Positions 25,784 through 36,763 are shown, numbered from the stretch's first letter. The stretch is DNA of 64,000 nt from Psychrobacter piscatorii (GCF_904846415.1 NZ_CAJHAR010000006.1:62001-126000); one strand, 5' to 3'. Notes: a model not told the origin generated them from the sequence alone. Translations and numbers: made by a program.

Positions 25784-25859
25784 TGGTGCGCCCACCAAGA
25801 CTCGAACTCGGATCGATCGCTTAGGAGGCAACTGCTCTATCCTGTTGAGCTATAGGCGC
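25784..25859 (-). tRNA. tRNA-Arg (anticodon CCU)
   Basis: The minus strand folds into a full cloverleaf: acceptor stem GCGCCTA/TGGGCGC with one G-U pair, D-arm GCTC/GAGC, anticodon loop CTCCTAA giving CCU, T-arm with TTCGAGT, and an encoded CCA end. It reads AGG codons. Its 3' end is the attachment site of the neighbouring island. Confidence 0.95.
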
Positions 25860-25929
25860 ATTATGGAGTGACATTGTAGGAAAAAGCCGCCATAAAAGCA
25901 ATCAACAAAAGACAAATAGGGATAATTTG

Positions 25930-26748
25930 TCATTTATCTCCATTGCTAAGAGCATCAGCGACATCTACTGGATTATCACCTGATGCCTTTTTTGCCCGTG
26001 ATGTTGGTTGAAACAAGTCGTTCACGCTATTCTCATAACCATTAATATTATAATAATCGTATTTTTCTAAAATACCTTGGCCCGTACTAGAGAGTAAGAA
26101 ATTGCGAAAACTAACGGCAACAGTACGGTCTGTCAAAACAACGCCTTCGAGCTCCTGCTTATCTTTCAAGGCATAATTAAAAGAGGTTAGTGTACGTGCC
26201 TCTTTATTATCGTTCTCGGTAGTTGCCTGCTCACTATCAGTATTTCCGCTATCGGTTTCATCCTCTGTAATAATTGTATTGGTGTTTTCCTTACTCTGGT
26301 TATCTTGGTGTTGAGACGCTGTCAGCTCTGCTTGTAACGGCGCGAGACGATCTGCCGATAGCCTATCATTTGCGATAATGACGTCTGTATTAAAAGCGGC
26401 GTCGCTGTCGTTGTTAGCAACGATATTATTGTTTGATAAGGTCAAAAGTGTGTTTGGCGGCACATAGTTTGCCAATACTTGAATATGAGGATAACGAGAT
26501 TCAAAACTGACAATAATATCGTCCAACGGCACTTGCAGATTCTCTGCTGCACGGACATACAGGACACTATCAGGCACAGTTTTGGCAGTCTCATCGCCTT
26601 TAGCAGTTACAGACTCATTCTCACTTGCCATGATAGGTAGCGGATCTATATTCTTACGATTGTGGGTCCACAACCACGTAATCAGAGCGATAAAAATTGC
26701 TAGCAGCAATAAAATTAGCCCAGCCAGTAGCAGCTTGTAGTCTTTCAT
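25930..26748 (-). CDS. Membrane-anchored protein with a substrate-binding-protein-like domain
   Basis: The protein (272 residues) has one N-terminal membrane helix (LLLAGLILLLLAIFIALI, about 5-25), so most of it should lie in the periplasm. The segments VLYVRAAENLQVPLDDIIVS and DVIIANDRLSADRL, and SFRNFLLSSTGQGILEKYDY near the end, resemble molybdate-type (ModA) solute-binding proteins, but the domain is short. A Gln/Asn/Asp/Glu-rich low-complexity stretch (about 145-185) interrupts it. No transporter genes are near. The function is unknown. Confidence 0.6.
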   Translation of the reverse strand: MKDYKLLLAGLILLLLAIFIALITWLWTHNRKNIDPLPIMASENESVTAKGDETAKTVPDSVLYVRAAENLQVPLDDIIVSFESRYPHIQVLANYVPPNTLLTLSNNNIVANNDSDAAFNTDVIIANDRLSADRLAPLQAELTASQHQDNQSKENTNTIITEDETDSGNTDSEQATTENDNKEARTLTSFNYALKDKQELEGVVLTDRTVAVSFRNFLLSSTGQGILEKYDYYNINGYENSVNDLFQPTSRAKKASGDNPVDVADALSNGDK

Positions 26749-26821
26749 ATATTACCGCTCTTTTATTAATAGATTCAGCTCAAAATTTACACAACACACT
26801 ATAGGTGATATATGGCTTGAG

Positions 26822-27322
26822 TCAAAGCTTTTGATCGAGTACTTCATTGGTTAACTCTGTCAACATCTCTGCAAACACATCCGTGTTCACAAAAAAAGGC
26901 ATAGAAGCTGGGGTTTTATTCTCAGTACGGTTATTACTAAGCGAGGCAGGCTGGCTATCAATCGCTTTTGCATAGGCTGTCGCTTGATGTGCAGCTAATG
27001 GCGACTGGCCGATCATGAGCTTGTCTTTTAGCCATTTAAACCCATGCGCCTCCCACCATGCTTCAAAACGCGATAAGGTGCTACCACGTACTGCAACAGG
27101 CAAATCTAATGTACGTAATTTTTGTGCCAATACAGGATCGCTAATGGCTTGGTGAATGCTCAGGTAAAGTGAACCACTGTCGTCAGTATAAGGACGTCTG
27201 TTTTGCCATGATTTATCATCGATTTTCATACGCGGTAATTGCCATAGCTCACCACGATAGTAAACAACGTATAAACGTTGTTTAGGATGAACAAAGATGG
27301 CATCAATAGGACGCAAAGGCAT
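26822..27322 (-). CDS. Conserved hypothetical protein
   Basis: The protein has 166 residues, no membrane helix and no known motif that I can recognise. It begins MPLRPIDAIFVHPKQRLYVV and has a WWEAHGFKWLKDKL segment in the middle. It precedes the SBP-like gene by 73 bp on the same strand, so both may be co-transcribed. The composition is like the surrounding genes. Confidence 0.6.
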   Translation of the reverse strand: MPLRPIDAIFVHPKQRLYVVYYRGELWQLPRMKIDDKSWQNRRPYTDDSGSLYLSIHQAISDPVLAQKLRTLDLPVAVRGSTLSRFEAWWEAHGFKWLKDKLMIGQSPLAAHQATAYAKAIDSQPASLSNNRTENKTPASMPFFVNTDVFAEMLTELTNEVLDQKL

Positions 27323-27727
27323 AATGTTAAATCATCTCGTGATAATGAAGGTTAGGTCGAAATAAGGTATAGAAAATAACTTAAAAGAGCGGCAATGTAT
27401 ATTTTATTATCATAATTATGAGCAGTGCTACAAAGCGACATTAGATGTCGCAAGATAGTATAATGCTGATATCTATACTGGTAAACATCGAATATCAGTG
27501 GCACACTGACAGAACATATACGCTATTTATGAAAGCGTATTGTACATCATATAATGCTAGCAGAAATGCATTACAGTGACGACTGCCAAAGATGTATTGA
27601 TGAGTATCAATTCAGGCTTCATTGCTACTTTCTATGGCACTTTTATTACAAGTGTAGTGACTGACAGGTTAGCTGTAACCAACAGTGGCTCTCAGCGCTT
27701 ACTCTTATTCCAATCAGATTATTGTCT
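27323..27727. other. Intergenic region upstream of recC
   Basis: It is the divergent promoter region for recC and the hypothetical gene. A small perfect hairpin, GCGACAT-TAG-ATGTCGC, lies at about 27436-27452. No gene is seen. Confidence 0.5.
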
Positions 27728-30700
27728 ATGTTTACTATCATTCAGTCACATCGTACCGAAAATCTCGTTGACCAGCTATTGGTGCAATATCAATCAAAGA
27801 GCCAGAACATTTTTGAACCCTTTATCGTTATTGTACCGTCAATGGTATTGGGCGATTGGTTGGATAAAACCATTGCTAGCCGTGCTGGCATCAGTACATT
27901 GGTACGTACCAAATTTTGGGGTCAGTATCAGTGGACACTCATGCAGGATGTGTTAACTCGCCATAATACCTATTTATTAGAGGTTAATCCTGACGCAGCA
28001 ACCTTAAACGTGCCCGAAGTTGCCGTGCTGTCGCCAACGGTGATGCAGTGGCGACTATTCGGATACCTAACTTACTATCAATCGTCGATTGTCAATGATG
28101 ACACGCATCCTGTGCACCCGTTGTTAGCATCTTTGATTGACGAGCCACAAGAAGGGGTTAAGCAAGATAAAGCGCAACAAGATGCCCGCATTTGGCAGCT
28201 GGCAAGCGATTTGGCAAGAGTATTTAACCGTTACTTGACTCACCGTGAGGATTGGCTGGCGCTATGGTCGCACAACAAACCGCTTGATGTGGATAAACTA
28301 ATCGCAGATAAAGATGCATTGTCCCTACGTTTTGATCAGTATGCGCGCGGTACGCCTGAGTGGTTGGTGGCGCACTATGTAGAGCTAGAGGTTGCACAGC
28401 GCTTTTTGTGGTCGCATTTATTTGCTGATGTACATCAGCACCGCGTGGCAATTGAGAATACCTTTTGGTCAGCGCTAGAAAATAATAAGGCAAATGAGCG
28501 TGCCAAGCTACCCAAAGTGCTGCGTATTTTTACCATTCAGCAATTGCCACAGACTGAGCTCGATTTTTTACAGCGCTTGTCAAAATATATGAACATCACG
28601 CTACTACACTACAATCCCTCAAAGCTGTTTTGGGCAGATATTGTCGATAAAGCGTGGCTACAGCGCCAACAGATCATTAATCCCCAAAGCGTGTTTTTAC
28701 GTGATTACGGGCACAGTTTGCTGTCACGTTTAGGCAAACAGTCTCGTGATACTTTTGCAATGCTCGCTAATTTGTCAGGTAATGAGCAATACCAAGAGGC
28801 GCTGGTGGAGTGGCAAGATAACTTTAGTGATAGGTTTGACGGCGAAACTGGTAGTGTCATTGAGGGCAGCACCAGTAATAGTGATGACGATGCTAGTTTG
28901 CAAGCAGCAGAACATAGCCCAAGTTTATTGCGCCGTTTGCAAAACGATGTGTTGATGCTTGATGAGCAATCAACTCAGAAAGCGACAGCGGCAAAAGTCT
29001 CAGAAGCCGTCAGCAATCAAATAGCATTGGATTTTGAGCAAGAAACGTCATGGTATGACGATGAGGTACTAGAGAATAAGCGTTTCGAAAAAGATCGCTT
29101 TTGGGCAATCTCTTCTCAAGACAATAGCCTAAGCATTCATTCTTGTCATAACCTACAGCGCCAACTTGAAGTACTGCGTATTATGATTGGTCGTTGGCTC
29201 AATGAGCCCATCAAGTCTGGTAAGAAAAAGCGCCATATATCAGACGTTGTGGTACTGCTACCTGATGTTGAGCGTCATCATGCGCTGATTGGCTCTATTT
29301 TTGTTAGTGGCAAAGGTCAAGATGGTTTGACTTTACCTGCTAAGGTGACTGGTGTTGTCGATGCTGATATTCGCCAGTTATGGGAAGCGATTATTGGGTT
29401 CTATAAGCTGCTTGGCAGTCATAGCGCCCGTTTTGAAGCGGCTGAGGTTTTAGACTGGTTGATGCTGCCGCCCTTATTTGAGAGTTTTGGTTTGACCCAT
29501 GAGCAGATGAGCCGTGGTTGTGACTTGTTGGTGGAGGCTGGATTTATCCGTGGGTTTGATGAGCGCCATCTGAAACAAACCTTAGATACTAATGACTATG
29601 ATTATCGCTTTAGCTTCGCACAAGCATTAGACAGACTGACTTTGGGATTAATCATGCCAGAGGCGAGTCTGAGCGACTGTCTGTATCCCTTAGCTCAGGA
29701 GGAATGGCCGAGTACGGCTATGCCTGAGATGAGTATACCGCTCGCGCAAGTCAGTCTAAATGATGCCATGATTGTAGAAGCGCTTTGCCGTATCTATACT
29801 GGCTTGGTAGCAAGGCGTGATGACCACACACAAAAAATGAAGGCGGAAGATTGGCTCGATCAGATTGAGAGCCAAGTGATTCATCGCTACTTTGGCGATG
29901 TCGATCAAACGCGTACGATGCGCGCCATCTATAATGCCATGAATGGTTTTAAATCGAGCTTACGTGCCAATCGTCACTATAGACAATACTCCAGTGGTGA
30001 TACTAATAGGGTAGAGGTGGAGCAAAAGCTGGCAGGCGTCGAGCAGTTACCGCTAAAGCTGAGTTTTATGCTAGACAGTATCGAAGCTGAGCTTGAAAGC
30101 CAGCAAGTCAGTGCGGAACCGACGGGGGTGATCACTTTTGGTCGATTTGGTGCGCTACGCAACGTACCATTTGAGTTGGTAGTGATGCTCAATATGGATC
30201 TCTCTGAGTTCCCAGGGCGTGATCGTGATAACCGATATGACTTGATTAAAGCGACCAATTCACGGCGCGGTGATAGAGTCAGTGAGGATGACGATAACGG
30301 GGCATTTTTGGATGCCCTACTATGTGCGCGTAGTGCGTGTTGGATATTCTACAATGGCCAAAGCTTGACCGACACCCATGAGCATCTACCAGCGAACCCA
30401 GTGAGTGAGCTGCTACAGTTTTTGCAAGGTGAGGTACAGTGGCAGGTCAACTCGCTTGATACTTTGCCTGAAAGTATTGATCCAACGACAGAAAGCCTTA
30501 AACGTTATTTACCAAAGCTCATCAAAGAGTGGCTGGTCACTGAGCATCCAGCACTACCTTTTCACAAGAGCTTGTTTGAAGTAGATATTGAAGGGGCTTC
30601 TGAGAAAAAGACTGATACGTCCAATGTCAATGCTGATCCAAGCAATACGTCTCATGATGTTAGCGATAGCAACCCTGATACTACTGTAGCCGATGAGCTA

Positions 30701-32218
30701 GATAGGTTGCTAAATAAAGCCATGCGCAAAACCAAGCTGGCTCAGAAAAAGCAATTCCCTCCGGCGCCGCTGTGGCAAGCGGTGTTTGAGACACTACAGA
30801 AAAGAAGATCTAGCGAGCATCCACAACTGATTGGTCTGCCCACAAAAATACAGTACGAAGCCATTGCTCAAATGCTGGGTCATCGCTTGGGTGGACTGGG
30901 GAACATAGATCATCAAATCGTGTCTACATTAGCCAATATGCTAGGGCTGGATACTTTTGTTGATGCTAATGATGTCAGTGATATGAACCAAGCGATGCGT
31001 GACGCTGTATTCAACATTGGGGAGATAGATGTCGAAGGTATGTTGGTGTATCAAGTGCGCCACCCTGCCAAAGCGTTTTTACGGTCTCAAAAAGTGCATG
31101 TGGTACAAGGTGAGGAAGCGATGGCGCATCAAGAGCCATTGTTTTTGGATCACCTGACAACCTATCAGATCAAAGATCATTTGATTAAAGAGCTGGCCAC
31201 CGATAAGCGTACGGATAACACGGCTCAGCAAGACAGCTCAACGTTGATGTATCAGAAAATCATACCAGCAGGGGTGGCGCGCCAAACCACGTTGCCCAAC
31301 CAACAACAAAAACTACAGCAGCAGTGTCTAGAATTTGAAGAACAGTTGATCGCTAATGGTTTTGGTGAGCGTGTTGTACCTAATATAGGTAGAACAGAGG
31401 GTATGGCAGATTTGCAGTTACTTACCCCGACCATAGAAAAACCCGTTGAATTGTCAGATTTGGCGGCTGTGCTCAATCATGTGAATAACGACCATGTGAA
31501 TAACGACCCAAACAGTCCGATAGACACAGACGCATGGCTTAAAATTCTACCTAAATCTATTAAGATAAAAGGCCCTGTACCAATATTAGCACCAGTATCG
31601 GCACAATCGGATGTTCATACTCAAGAAACAAGTGGCTATGCTGAGCAGTCACCCAAGCAGTGGTTAAATATACTGCCCAATTCTGCCAGTCCAAAACATC
31701 TACTCAAGTTTTGGTTGTCCCATCTATATTGGCAGGTTGCCAGACGCACCACGGCTGAGCAAGTGGCGTTAGATGATGGCGTGAGTATTTGGCGCTTTAA
31801 TAAATCCAGCTCAAAAGTAGATACCTACAAAAATTTCATTGCATTTAAACTCAGCCCAATCGTCTATGAAGATGCAGTGATAGAACTGATAAAGTGGGCG
31901 ATTTTTGGCAACCTAGCGGGTCAAACCCCCATCACATTACTGCCTGAGTATGCGCTCAATTATCTGGCTAAGTGCTCAAAATCTCAAGAAGATGATAATG
32001 AAAGTGGCAATTATTGGCCAAAACGAGCAGACTTCTCAGACTGGCTAAGACCTAATTATAACTCAGACATGGTATACGATACTTGCTCGCAGCATGCCAT
32101 TTGGCAATATGTACTGCGTGATCAAGATGCCTTTAGAGCCTTATCAGCGGCGTTAACCACCTTGGCGCAACCACTATATGAGCCAATGTTTACGGCACTA
32201 AAAGGATTGGATAGCTAG
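27728..32218 (+). CDS. recC: Exodeoxyribonuclease V subunit RecC
   Basis: RecC splits the DNA duplex, recognises Chi and holds RecB and RecD together. This protein has 1496 residues (from the ATG at 27728; the TTG two codons earlier is less likely), about 370 more than E. coli RecC. RecC-like features are FTIQQLPQTELDFLQ, LHYNPSKLFWADI and FGRFGALRNVPFELV, then FPGRDRDNRYDL. The excess lies partly in polar, low-complexity inserts near residues 370-450 and 955-1000. recB follows after 60 bp. Confidence 0.93.
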   Translation: MFTIIQSHRTENLVDQLLVQYQSKSQNIFEPFIVIVPSMVLGDWLDKTIASRAGISTLVRTKFWGQYQWTLMQDVLTRHNTYLLEVNPDAATLNVPEVAVLSPTVMQWRLFGYLTYYQSSIVNDDTHPVHPLLASLIDEPQEGVKQDKAQQDARIWQLASDLARVFNRYLTHREDWLALWSHNKPLDVDKLIADKDALSLRFDQYARGTPEWLVAHYVELEVAQRFLWSHLFADVHQHRVAIENTFWSALENNKANERAKLPKVLRIFTIQQLPQTELDFLQRLSKYMNITLLHYNPSKLFWADIVDKAWLQRQQIINPQSVFLRDYGHSLLSRLGKQSRDTFAMLANLSGNEQYQEALVEWQDNFSDRFDGETGSVIEGSTSNSDDDASLQAAEHSPSLLRRLQNDVLMLDEQSTQKATAAKVSEAVSNQIALDFEQETSWYDDEVLENKRFEKDRFWAISSQDNSLSIHSCHNLQRQLEVLRIMIGRWLNEPIKSGKKKRHISDVVVLLPDVERHHALIGSIFVSGKGQDGLTLPAKVTGVVDADIRQLWEAIIGFYKLLGSHSARFEAAEVLDWLMLPPLFESFGLTHEQMSRGCDLLVEAGFIRGFDERHLKQTLDTNDYDYRFSFAQALDRLTLGLIMPEASLSDCLYPLAQEEWPSTAMPEMSIPLAQVSLNDAMIVEALCRIYTGLVARRDDHTQKMKAEDWLDQIESQVIHRYFGDVDQTRTMRAIYNAMNGFKSSLRANRHYRQYSSGDTNRVEVEQKLAGVEQLPLKLSFMLDSIEAELESQQVSAEPTGVITFGRFGALRNVPFELVVMLNMDLSEFPGRDRDNRYDLIKATNSRRGDRVSEDDDNGAFLDALLCARSACWIFYNGQSLTDTHEHLPANPVSELLQFLQGEVQWQVNSLDTLPESIDPTTESLKRYLPKLIKEWLVTEHPALPFHKSLFEVDIEGASEKKTDTSNVNADPSNTSHDVSDSNPDTTVADELDRLLNKAMRKTKLAQKKQFPPAPLWQAVFETLQKRRSSEHPQLIGLPTKIQYEAIAQMLGHRLGGLGNIDHQIVSTLANMLGLDTFVDANDVSDMNQAMRDAVFNIGEIDVEGMLVYQVRHPAKAFLRSQKVHVVQGEEAMAHQEPLFLDHLTTYQIKDHLIKELATDKRTDNTAQQDSSTLMYQKIIPAGVARQTTLPNQQQKLQQQCLEFEEQLIANGFGERVVPNIGRTEGMADLQLLTPTIEKPVELSDLAAVLNHVNNDHVNNDPNSPIDTDAWLKILPKSIKIKGPVPILAPVSAQSDVHTQETSGYAEQSPKQWLNILPNSASPKHLLKFWLSHLYWQVARRTTAEQVALDDGVSIWRFNKSSSKVDTYKNFIAFKLSPIVYEDAVIELIKWAIFGNLAGQTPITLLPEYALNYLAKCSKSQEDDNESGNYWPKRADFSDWLRPNYNSDMVYDTCSQHAIWQYVLRDQDAFRALSAALTTLAQPLYEPMFTALKGLDS

Positions 32219-32278
32219 ACCTTAGTGTCCCTTTTATCCTTTTGATCTAATCGATAATAATTAAAAGTACACGCCTAT

Positions 32279-35200
32279 ATGACAGATTTTACTGACACAG
32301 CCAATAATATTGAAATTTCTACACAACCAAATTTATTTGATGAGCACTCAGATGCTACAGCTGAGCCCAAGGCAAAGGAAGAGGTGACCCCAGCGGTTGC
32401 TGTTGCATTAACGGGTCGTCATCTTATCGAAGCCTCAGCGGGTACAGGCAAGACTTGGACGCTGACTGGCATTGTGCTGCGTCTATTGATTGAAGCGCGG
32501 CGTGCGCCAGAGCAAATCATTGCCACCACTTTTACTCGAGCTGCCGCCGCCGAAATGCGTCAGCGCATCCACGACCGTCTGGTAGAGTTCTATCAGCTAT
32601 TACAATGGGTCAATAACCTAAGTGCTGATACCAATAATAAAGATAACTTATATCCCAGCATATTGCAGGTACTGCCTGACAGCGATGATAACAATAACAA
32701 TAAGAGTAAACCAAAAGACAGTGATTCCAGTACCGAATCAAGAGCTCAGATAGGCGTTGATGAGTTCAATCAAGATATTGACCATGATAAGCAGATGGCT
32801 AGAAAAAAGCGCGCGGACGTAAAAGAAGCGCGTGAAGATTGGTTAAAAGAGCAAGCCAAACATGCACGCTTAAACGCCATTATGGACGATCCCATTAACC
32901 TACATTTAGTCGGTTATCTATTAGATCATGTATACAGCTATCCAATGGCAGAGGCGATCCGGCGTACCGCATTAGTATTAACAACATTAGATAAACTGTT
33001 TGTGGGGACGCTGGATAGCTTGGCGCAAAAGTGGCTGAAAGAGTACAGTAGTGAAACCGGTCATCAGCAAGGCATGGCGATTATTGAAGACAGTAGTATC
33101 GAGCAGGTTACGGACAGTATTATTCATGATGAGCTGCGTCAGTTTCAAAGCCGTTTATATCACGAGCAGCCTAAACTGTATGCGCTCATGGATCAGCAAG
33201 GTAAGCTGACAGCAGTAGGTGATCAAAAAAAATTCGTTTCTCGCTCGCTGAATTTTGTTTCTGCGCCGATTGATGAGATAACACTAGAGCAAGGTTTTGA
33301 TTTTGATGCGTATGAAAAGCTGATTCATGAATTTGCCCAGTTAGATCTAGTAGATATTCAGCCCTATCTAAATCCTGATTACAGAAAATCTCAAGGATTT
33401 AATGGGCGTTCCAATCTATTTAAACAGTTCGATGCACTTGTTGATGTCCATCAAAAGGTAGCGCAATATCAGCTAGCATTTAACAGCCATTTGAATGAGC
33501 GTGACAATAAGATTCTGACCGCTTTACAAGACGCCAGATATCCAAATGAAGACGGCAAAATTAAGAATTTCAATAAAGATAGAGAAAAAGAGCACCAGAC
33601 CCTTTTTGAGTTAGAGACCATTAGTAAGTTGATGTCACTCTTAGATATGGTCGAAGGGTTAAATCAGCATATCCTATTAGTTTTAGCCAACCTTAATCGT
33701 CATATTGTACTTGCGGTACGTAATAGGTTGCCCGTTATCTTAGAAGAGCGAGGGGAGACCACCTTTAGTCTGCAAATGGTGCGCTTAAACCAAGCACTAA
33801 CGGGTCGGCAAGGCGATAAGCTGGCGCGTTATATACGTCACCATTATCCAATTGCATTAATTGATGAGTCGCAAGATATTAATGGCGAGCAAGCCATTAT
33901 GATCGAAAGTATTTACTTGCCAAAGAGTAAACGCAAACAGTCGGATAATGACAAGCAACCCACCACCAAAAAATCCAACCATGAGTTTTTGCTACTGGTT
34001 GGTGACCCAAAGCAGGCGATCTACGGGTTTCGTGGTGGGGATGTGACCAACTATAATTATATGAAAGCGCAGTTTGACAAAAGTACCATTTGGACACTTA
34101 ACACCAACCGGCGCTCCACCCTCAGTCTGGTTAATGCACTCAACTGCTGGTTTGGTATACCTACAGCAACGACTGCTGAAAACAAGCAAGCGCAGCTGGG
34201 CAGTGGTATTTATTATCAGCATAGCAAAGCCGCAAAAGAGCAGAGTAAATTATCTTGGTTTAAGAGTTCAGGAGCAAAAGATAGTAGTTTGGTGACAGAC
34301 GTTCTCTCTGCTCAGCCAGTGAGCCTCTTGCATTTGCCTAATAGTAAAGAGGCAGAGCTTGACTATGATGAGTATGAAATCACTGCCCGTCATATTGCTA
34401 TTTTGCTCAGTAGTGGTCAGACATTAAACGATCAGCCGATTCAGCCCAGTGACATTGGGGTGCTGGCACGTACCAAAAAAGACTTAAAGCAGGTCGAAGA
34501 CGAGCTGGTAAAACTGGGCGTACCCACCTTGACCACCAGTGATGTCAGCATCTTTGAAACGATTATGGCAGAGGATGTCGCAGCGCTACTTAGTGCTATG
34601 CTATACCCGTATCGTCATGACATGATTAATCGGGTATTAACCAGTCATCTATATGGACTGAGTATCAAAGATATTAAAGCCATGATGACGGATCATGAAT
34701 CAGGCGTGGCTGAGAGTGACGACAGACTTAATAGTATCAATCCAAATAGTAGCGATGTTCAAAATATAGAACATAAAAAGAGCTATCAAGATTTTATCAC
34801 CTATCTAAAAGAAGGCGCACAGCGCTGGCAGCATTTTGGTATTTTATCGGCGCTACATTACTTACTAGATAAAAGTCCTATACAGTCACAAGGCGTTTGG
34901 CAAGCACTAGCTGCTCATCCAGAAGGCGATCGACATATCATGGATTTGCGCCATGTGATGGACGTATTGGCACAGTATGGCCTAGGTATGGGTGAGCATG
35001 AGCTGTTAGCTTGGTTTAGGCAGCACATAGAGGCTGCACCCAACAGCGATTGGGCCAAGCAGTATCCGCTACCCACAGAGTCTGGCGTGCAGCTCATGAC
35101 CATTCATAAGTCAAAAGGGCTTGAGTTTCCGATAGTCTATGTACTGGGTATGGGAGATGCCAGTAGGAAATCAGGCAACAAAGAAGACTATGGACTGTAT

Positions 35201-36763
35201 CTATATAATGCTCAGCAAGCGCCTACAGCGCTAGTACAGCAATCCACAAAAGATCAATCCATAGGTAACCAGCGTCGTTTCTCACCATTGCAAGGCTCTG
35301 CTACGGTAGAGGACTATTATACTGATATCGAAACGAAAGAAGACTTTGATGAGCTGCGCCGACTTGGTTATGTGGCATTCACGCGGGCTAGCGAGCAGCT
35401 TTATGTGGTGTTGCGAGATCCTAGTAATAAGATAGGATTTGAGTTGAAGCCAGTATTTTATTGGTTTGACTCTCCAGACGCAAAATTTGAATTACCTGAT
35501 AGGCTAAAAGGCACGATAGGCATGCTTAGAGGGCATAATATTAATGAGTTCTATAATAGTCATTATGCTAAAACAGTAACGTCAACAGATACCAAGCTTA
35601 CCATCGAACCCACGACACAAGCGATTGAGTATGTTCCTTTTGCTGAGGTCATGAAAATGAACTATTTTTATGGTTGGGCTAAGACCAGCTTTACGGCTTT
35701 GGCCCGTCAGCTAGACGAATCAACGCAAGCAATGGCTATTGTTGATGAGCGTATTGATGATGCGATAGATATTGATATGGCAGACGCTGCAATGTCATTA
35801 GCGTCTTATCCTAATAGCAGCCTTGATAGTAATGCGTCTCTTGAAAAAATTGATGAGATAAGTCTCAAGTCAGAAGAGGATATTCGCTTTACCTTTGTGA
35901 AAGGCGCTAATGCAGGTACGTTTTTACATGAGATATTTGAAAAAATCGATTTTACCAATAAACTTCAGTGGTCTGGGGTGATCGATAGAGCGGTGAGTAG
36001 TTATCAATTGCCGCTGGTGTATAGCAGTGCTGAACATCAAAGCCGTAGGTCACAGGTAAAGGGGGAAGGAGATCGTGACTCATTTGACTCTGAGTCAATA
36101 GATACGATAAAGCATGAGGCCTTGATTACTTGGGTTGAAGAAGTGTTGCGTACTCCGCTATTGGCCTCCAATCAACCCTTATATGCTTTGGATGCAAATC
36201 AGCGATTTGCCGAATTAGAATTCAATATGGGATTGTCAGAGCGCTTTAAAGCAGAAGATATCAGTAAACTGTTTCAACAGCATCTACCGGATGAGACAGA
36301 CAAACATGTCCATCTTGTGCCGCAAAATAGCGCGCACTTGTATCGTTACTTGCGCGGTGAAATTGACTTGGTTTACGAGCATGCTGGCAAGTATTACGTC
36401 GTCGATTATAAGAGTAATTTTCTAGGAAATAGCCTAAGCAATTATAATGAAAATACCCTCAAAAAAGCCATGTCTAAAGCCGGATATTGGCTGCAGGCAG
36501 CAATTTATCAAGTAGCATTACATCGATTCCTTTCAATGAGAATCGCTGATTATGTCGGCAACGAAGCTAAGTATTTAGGGGCGGTAGAATATGTCTTTCT
36601 ACGAGGGGTATATAGCCCCAACGCTCAAGCAGCTGCTACCGTATCGCAAGATGTTAATAAAACTAGCGAATCACCACATAACGGCCGTTATGGACTCGTG
36701 ACTTGGGATATTCCAATCGATTTTATTAAGGGGTTGGATGCGCTATTTGGTGTACCTGATTAG
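32279..36763 (+). CDS. recB: Exodeoxyribonuclease V subunit RecB (helicase-nuclease)
   Basis: RecB is the 3'-5' helicase and the only nuclease of RecBCD and loads RecA after Chi. The protein has 1494 residues versus 1180 in E. coli. Walker A EASAGTGKT is at 51-59, motif Ia TTFTRAAAAEMRQR at about 83-96, motif II LIDESQDINGEQ near 526, and LMTIHKSKGLEFP in the 3' half. The nuclease site EIDLVYEH...VVDYKSN is at about 1360-1379, so both activities should be intact. Asn/Asp/Lys-rich inserts occur near 134-190 and 545-565. It lies between recC and recD in one operon. Confidence 0.95.
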   Translation: MTDFTDTANNIEISTQPNLFDEHSDATAEPKAKEEVTPAVAVALTGRHLIEASAGTGKTWTLTGIVLRLLIEARRAPEQIIATTFTRAAAAEMRQRIHDRLVEFYQLLQWVNNLSADTNNKDNLYPSILQVLPDSDDNNNNKSKPKDSDSSTESRAQIGVDEFNQDIDHDKQMARKKRADVKEAREDWLKEQAKHARLNAIMDDPINLHLVGYLLDHVYSYPMAEAIRRTALVLTTLDKLFVGTLDSLAQKWLKEYSSETGHQQGMAIIEDSSIEQVTDSIIHDELRQFQSRLYHEQPKLYALMDQQGKLTAVGDQKKFVSRSLNFVSAPIDEITLEQGFDFDAYEKLIHEFAQLDLVDIQPYLNPDYRKSQGFNGRSNLFKQFDALVDVHQKVAQYQLAFNSHLNERDNKILTALQDARYPNEDGKIKNFNKDREKEHQTLFELETISKLMSLLDMVEGLNQHILLVLANLNRHIVLAVRNRLPVILEERGETTFSLQMVRLNQALTGRQGDKLARYIRHHYPIALIDESQDINGEQAIMIESIYLPKSKRKQSDNDKQPTTKKSNHEFLLLVGDPKQAIYGFRGGDVTNYNYMKAQFDKSTIWTLNTNRRSTLSLVNALNCWFGIPTATTAENKQAQLGSGIYYQHSKAAKEQSKLSWFKSSGAKDSSLVTDVLSAQPVSLLHLPNSKEAELDYDEYEITARHIAILLSSGQTLNDQPIQPSDIGVLARTKKDLKQVEDELVKLGVPTLTTSDVSIFETIMAEDVAALLSAMLYPYRHDMINRVLTSHLYGLSIKDIKAMMTDHESGVAESDDRLNSINPNSSDVQNIEHKKSYQDFITYLKEGAQRWQHFGILSALHYLLDKSPIQSQGVWQALAAHPEGDRHIMDLRHVMDVLAQYGLGMGEHELLAWFRQHIEAAPNSDWAKQYPLPTESGVQLMTIHKSKGLEFPIVYVLGMGDASRKSGNKEDYGLYLYNAQQAPTALVQQSTKDQSIGNQRRFSPLQGSATVEDYYTDIETKEDFDELRRLGYVAFTRASEQLYVVLRDPSNKIGFELKPVFYWFDSPDAKFELPDRLKGTIGMLRGHNINEFYNSHYAKTVTSTDTKLTIEPTTQAIEYVPFAEVMKMNYFYGWAKTSFTALARQLDESTQAMAIVDERIDDAIDIDMADAAMSLASYPNSSLDSNASLEKIDEISLKSEEDIRFTFVKGANAGTFLHEIFEKIDFTNKLQWSGVIDRAVSSYQLPLVYSSAEHQSRRSQVKGEGDRDSFDSESIDTIKHEALITWVEEVLRTPLLASNQPLYALDANQRFAELEFNMGLSERFKAEDISKLFQQHLPDETDKHVHLVPQNSAHLYRYLRGEIDLVYEHAGKYYVVDYKSNFLGNSLSNYNENTLKKAMSKAGYWLQAAIYQVALHRFLSMRIADYVGNEAKYLGAVEYVFLRGVYSPNAQAAATVSQDVNKTSESPHNGRYGLVTWDIPIDFIKGLDALFGVPD

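Larger units (their letters stand above)
25512..25929. other. Island border region
   Basis: It contains the integrase remnant and the tRNA-Arg gene. Between them (25610-25783) several GGTATC/GATACC repeats occur, for example near 25617-25650, possibly integrase arm sites. No other gene is seen. Confidence 0.5.

Noticed and set aside
27576-27956. 126-codon plus-strand frame at the recC start
   Set aside because: It overlaps the recC N-terminus in another frame; the recC frame has the conserved protein pattern.
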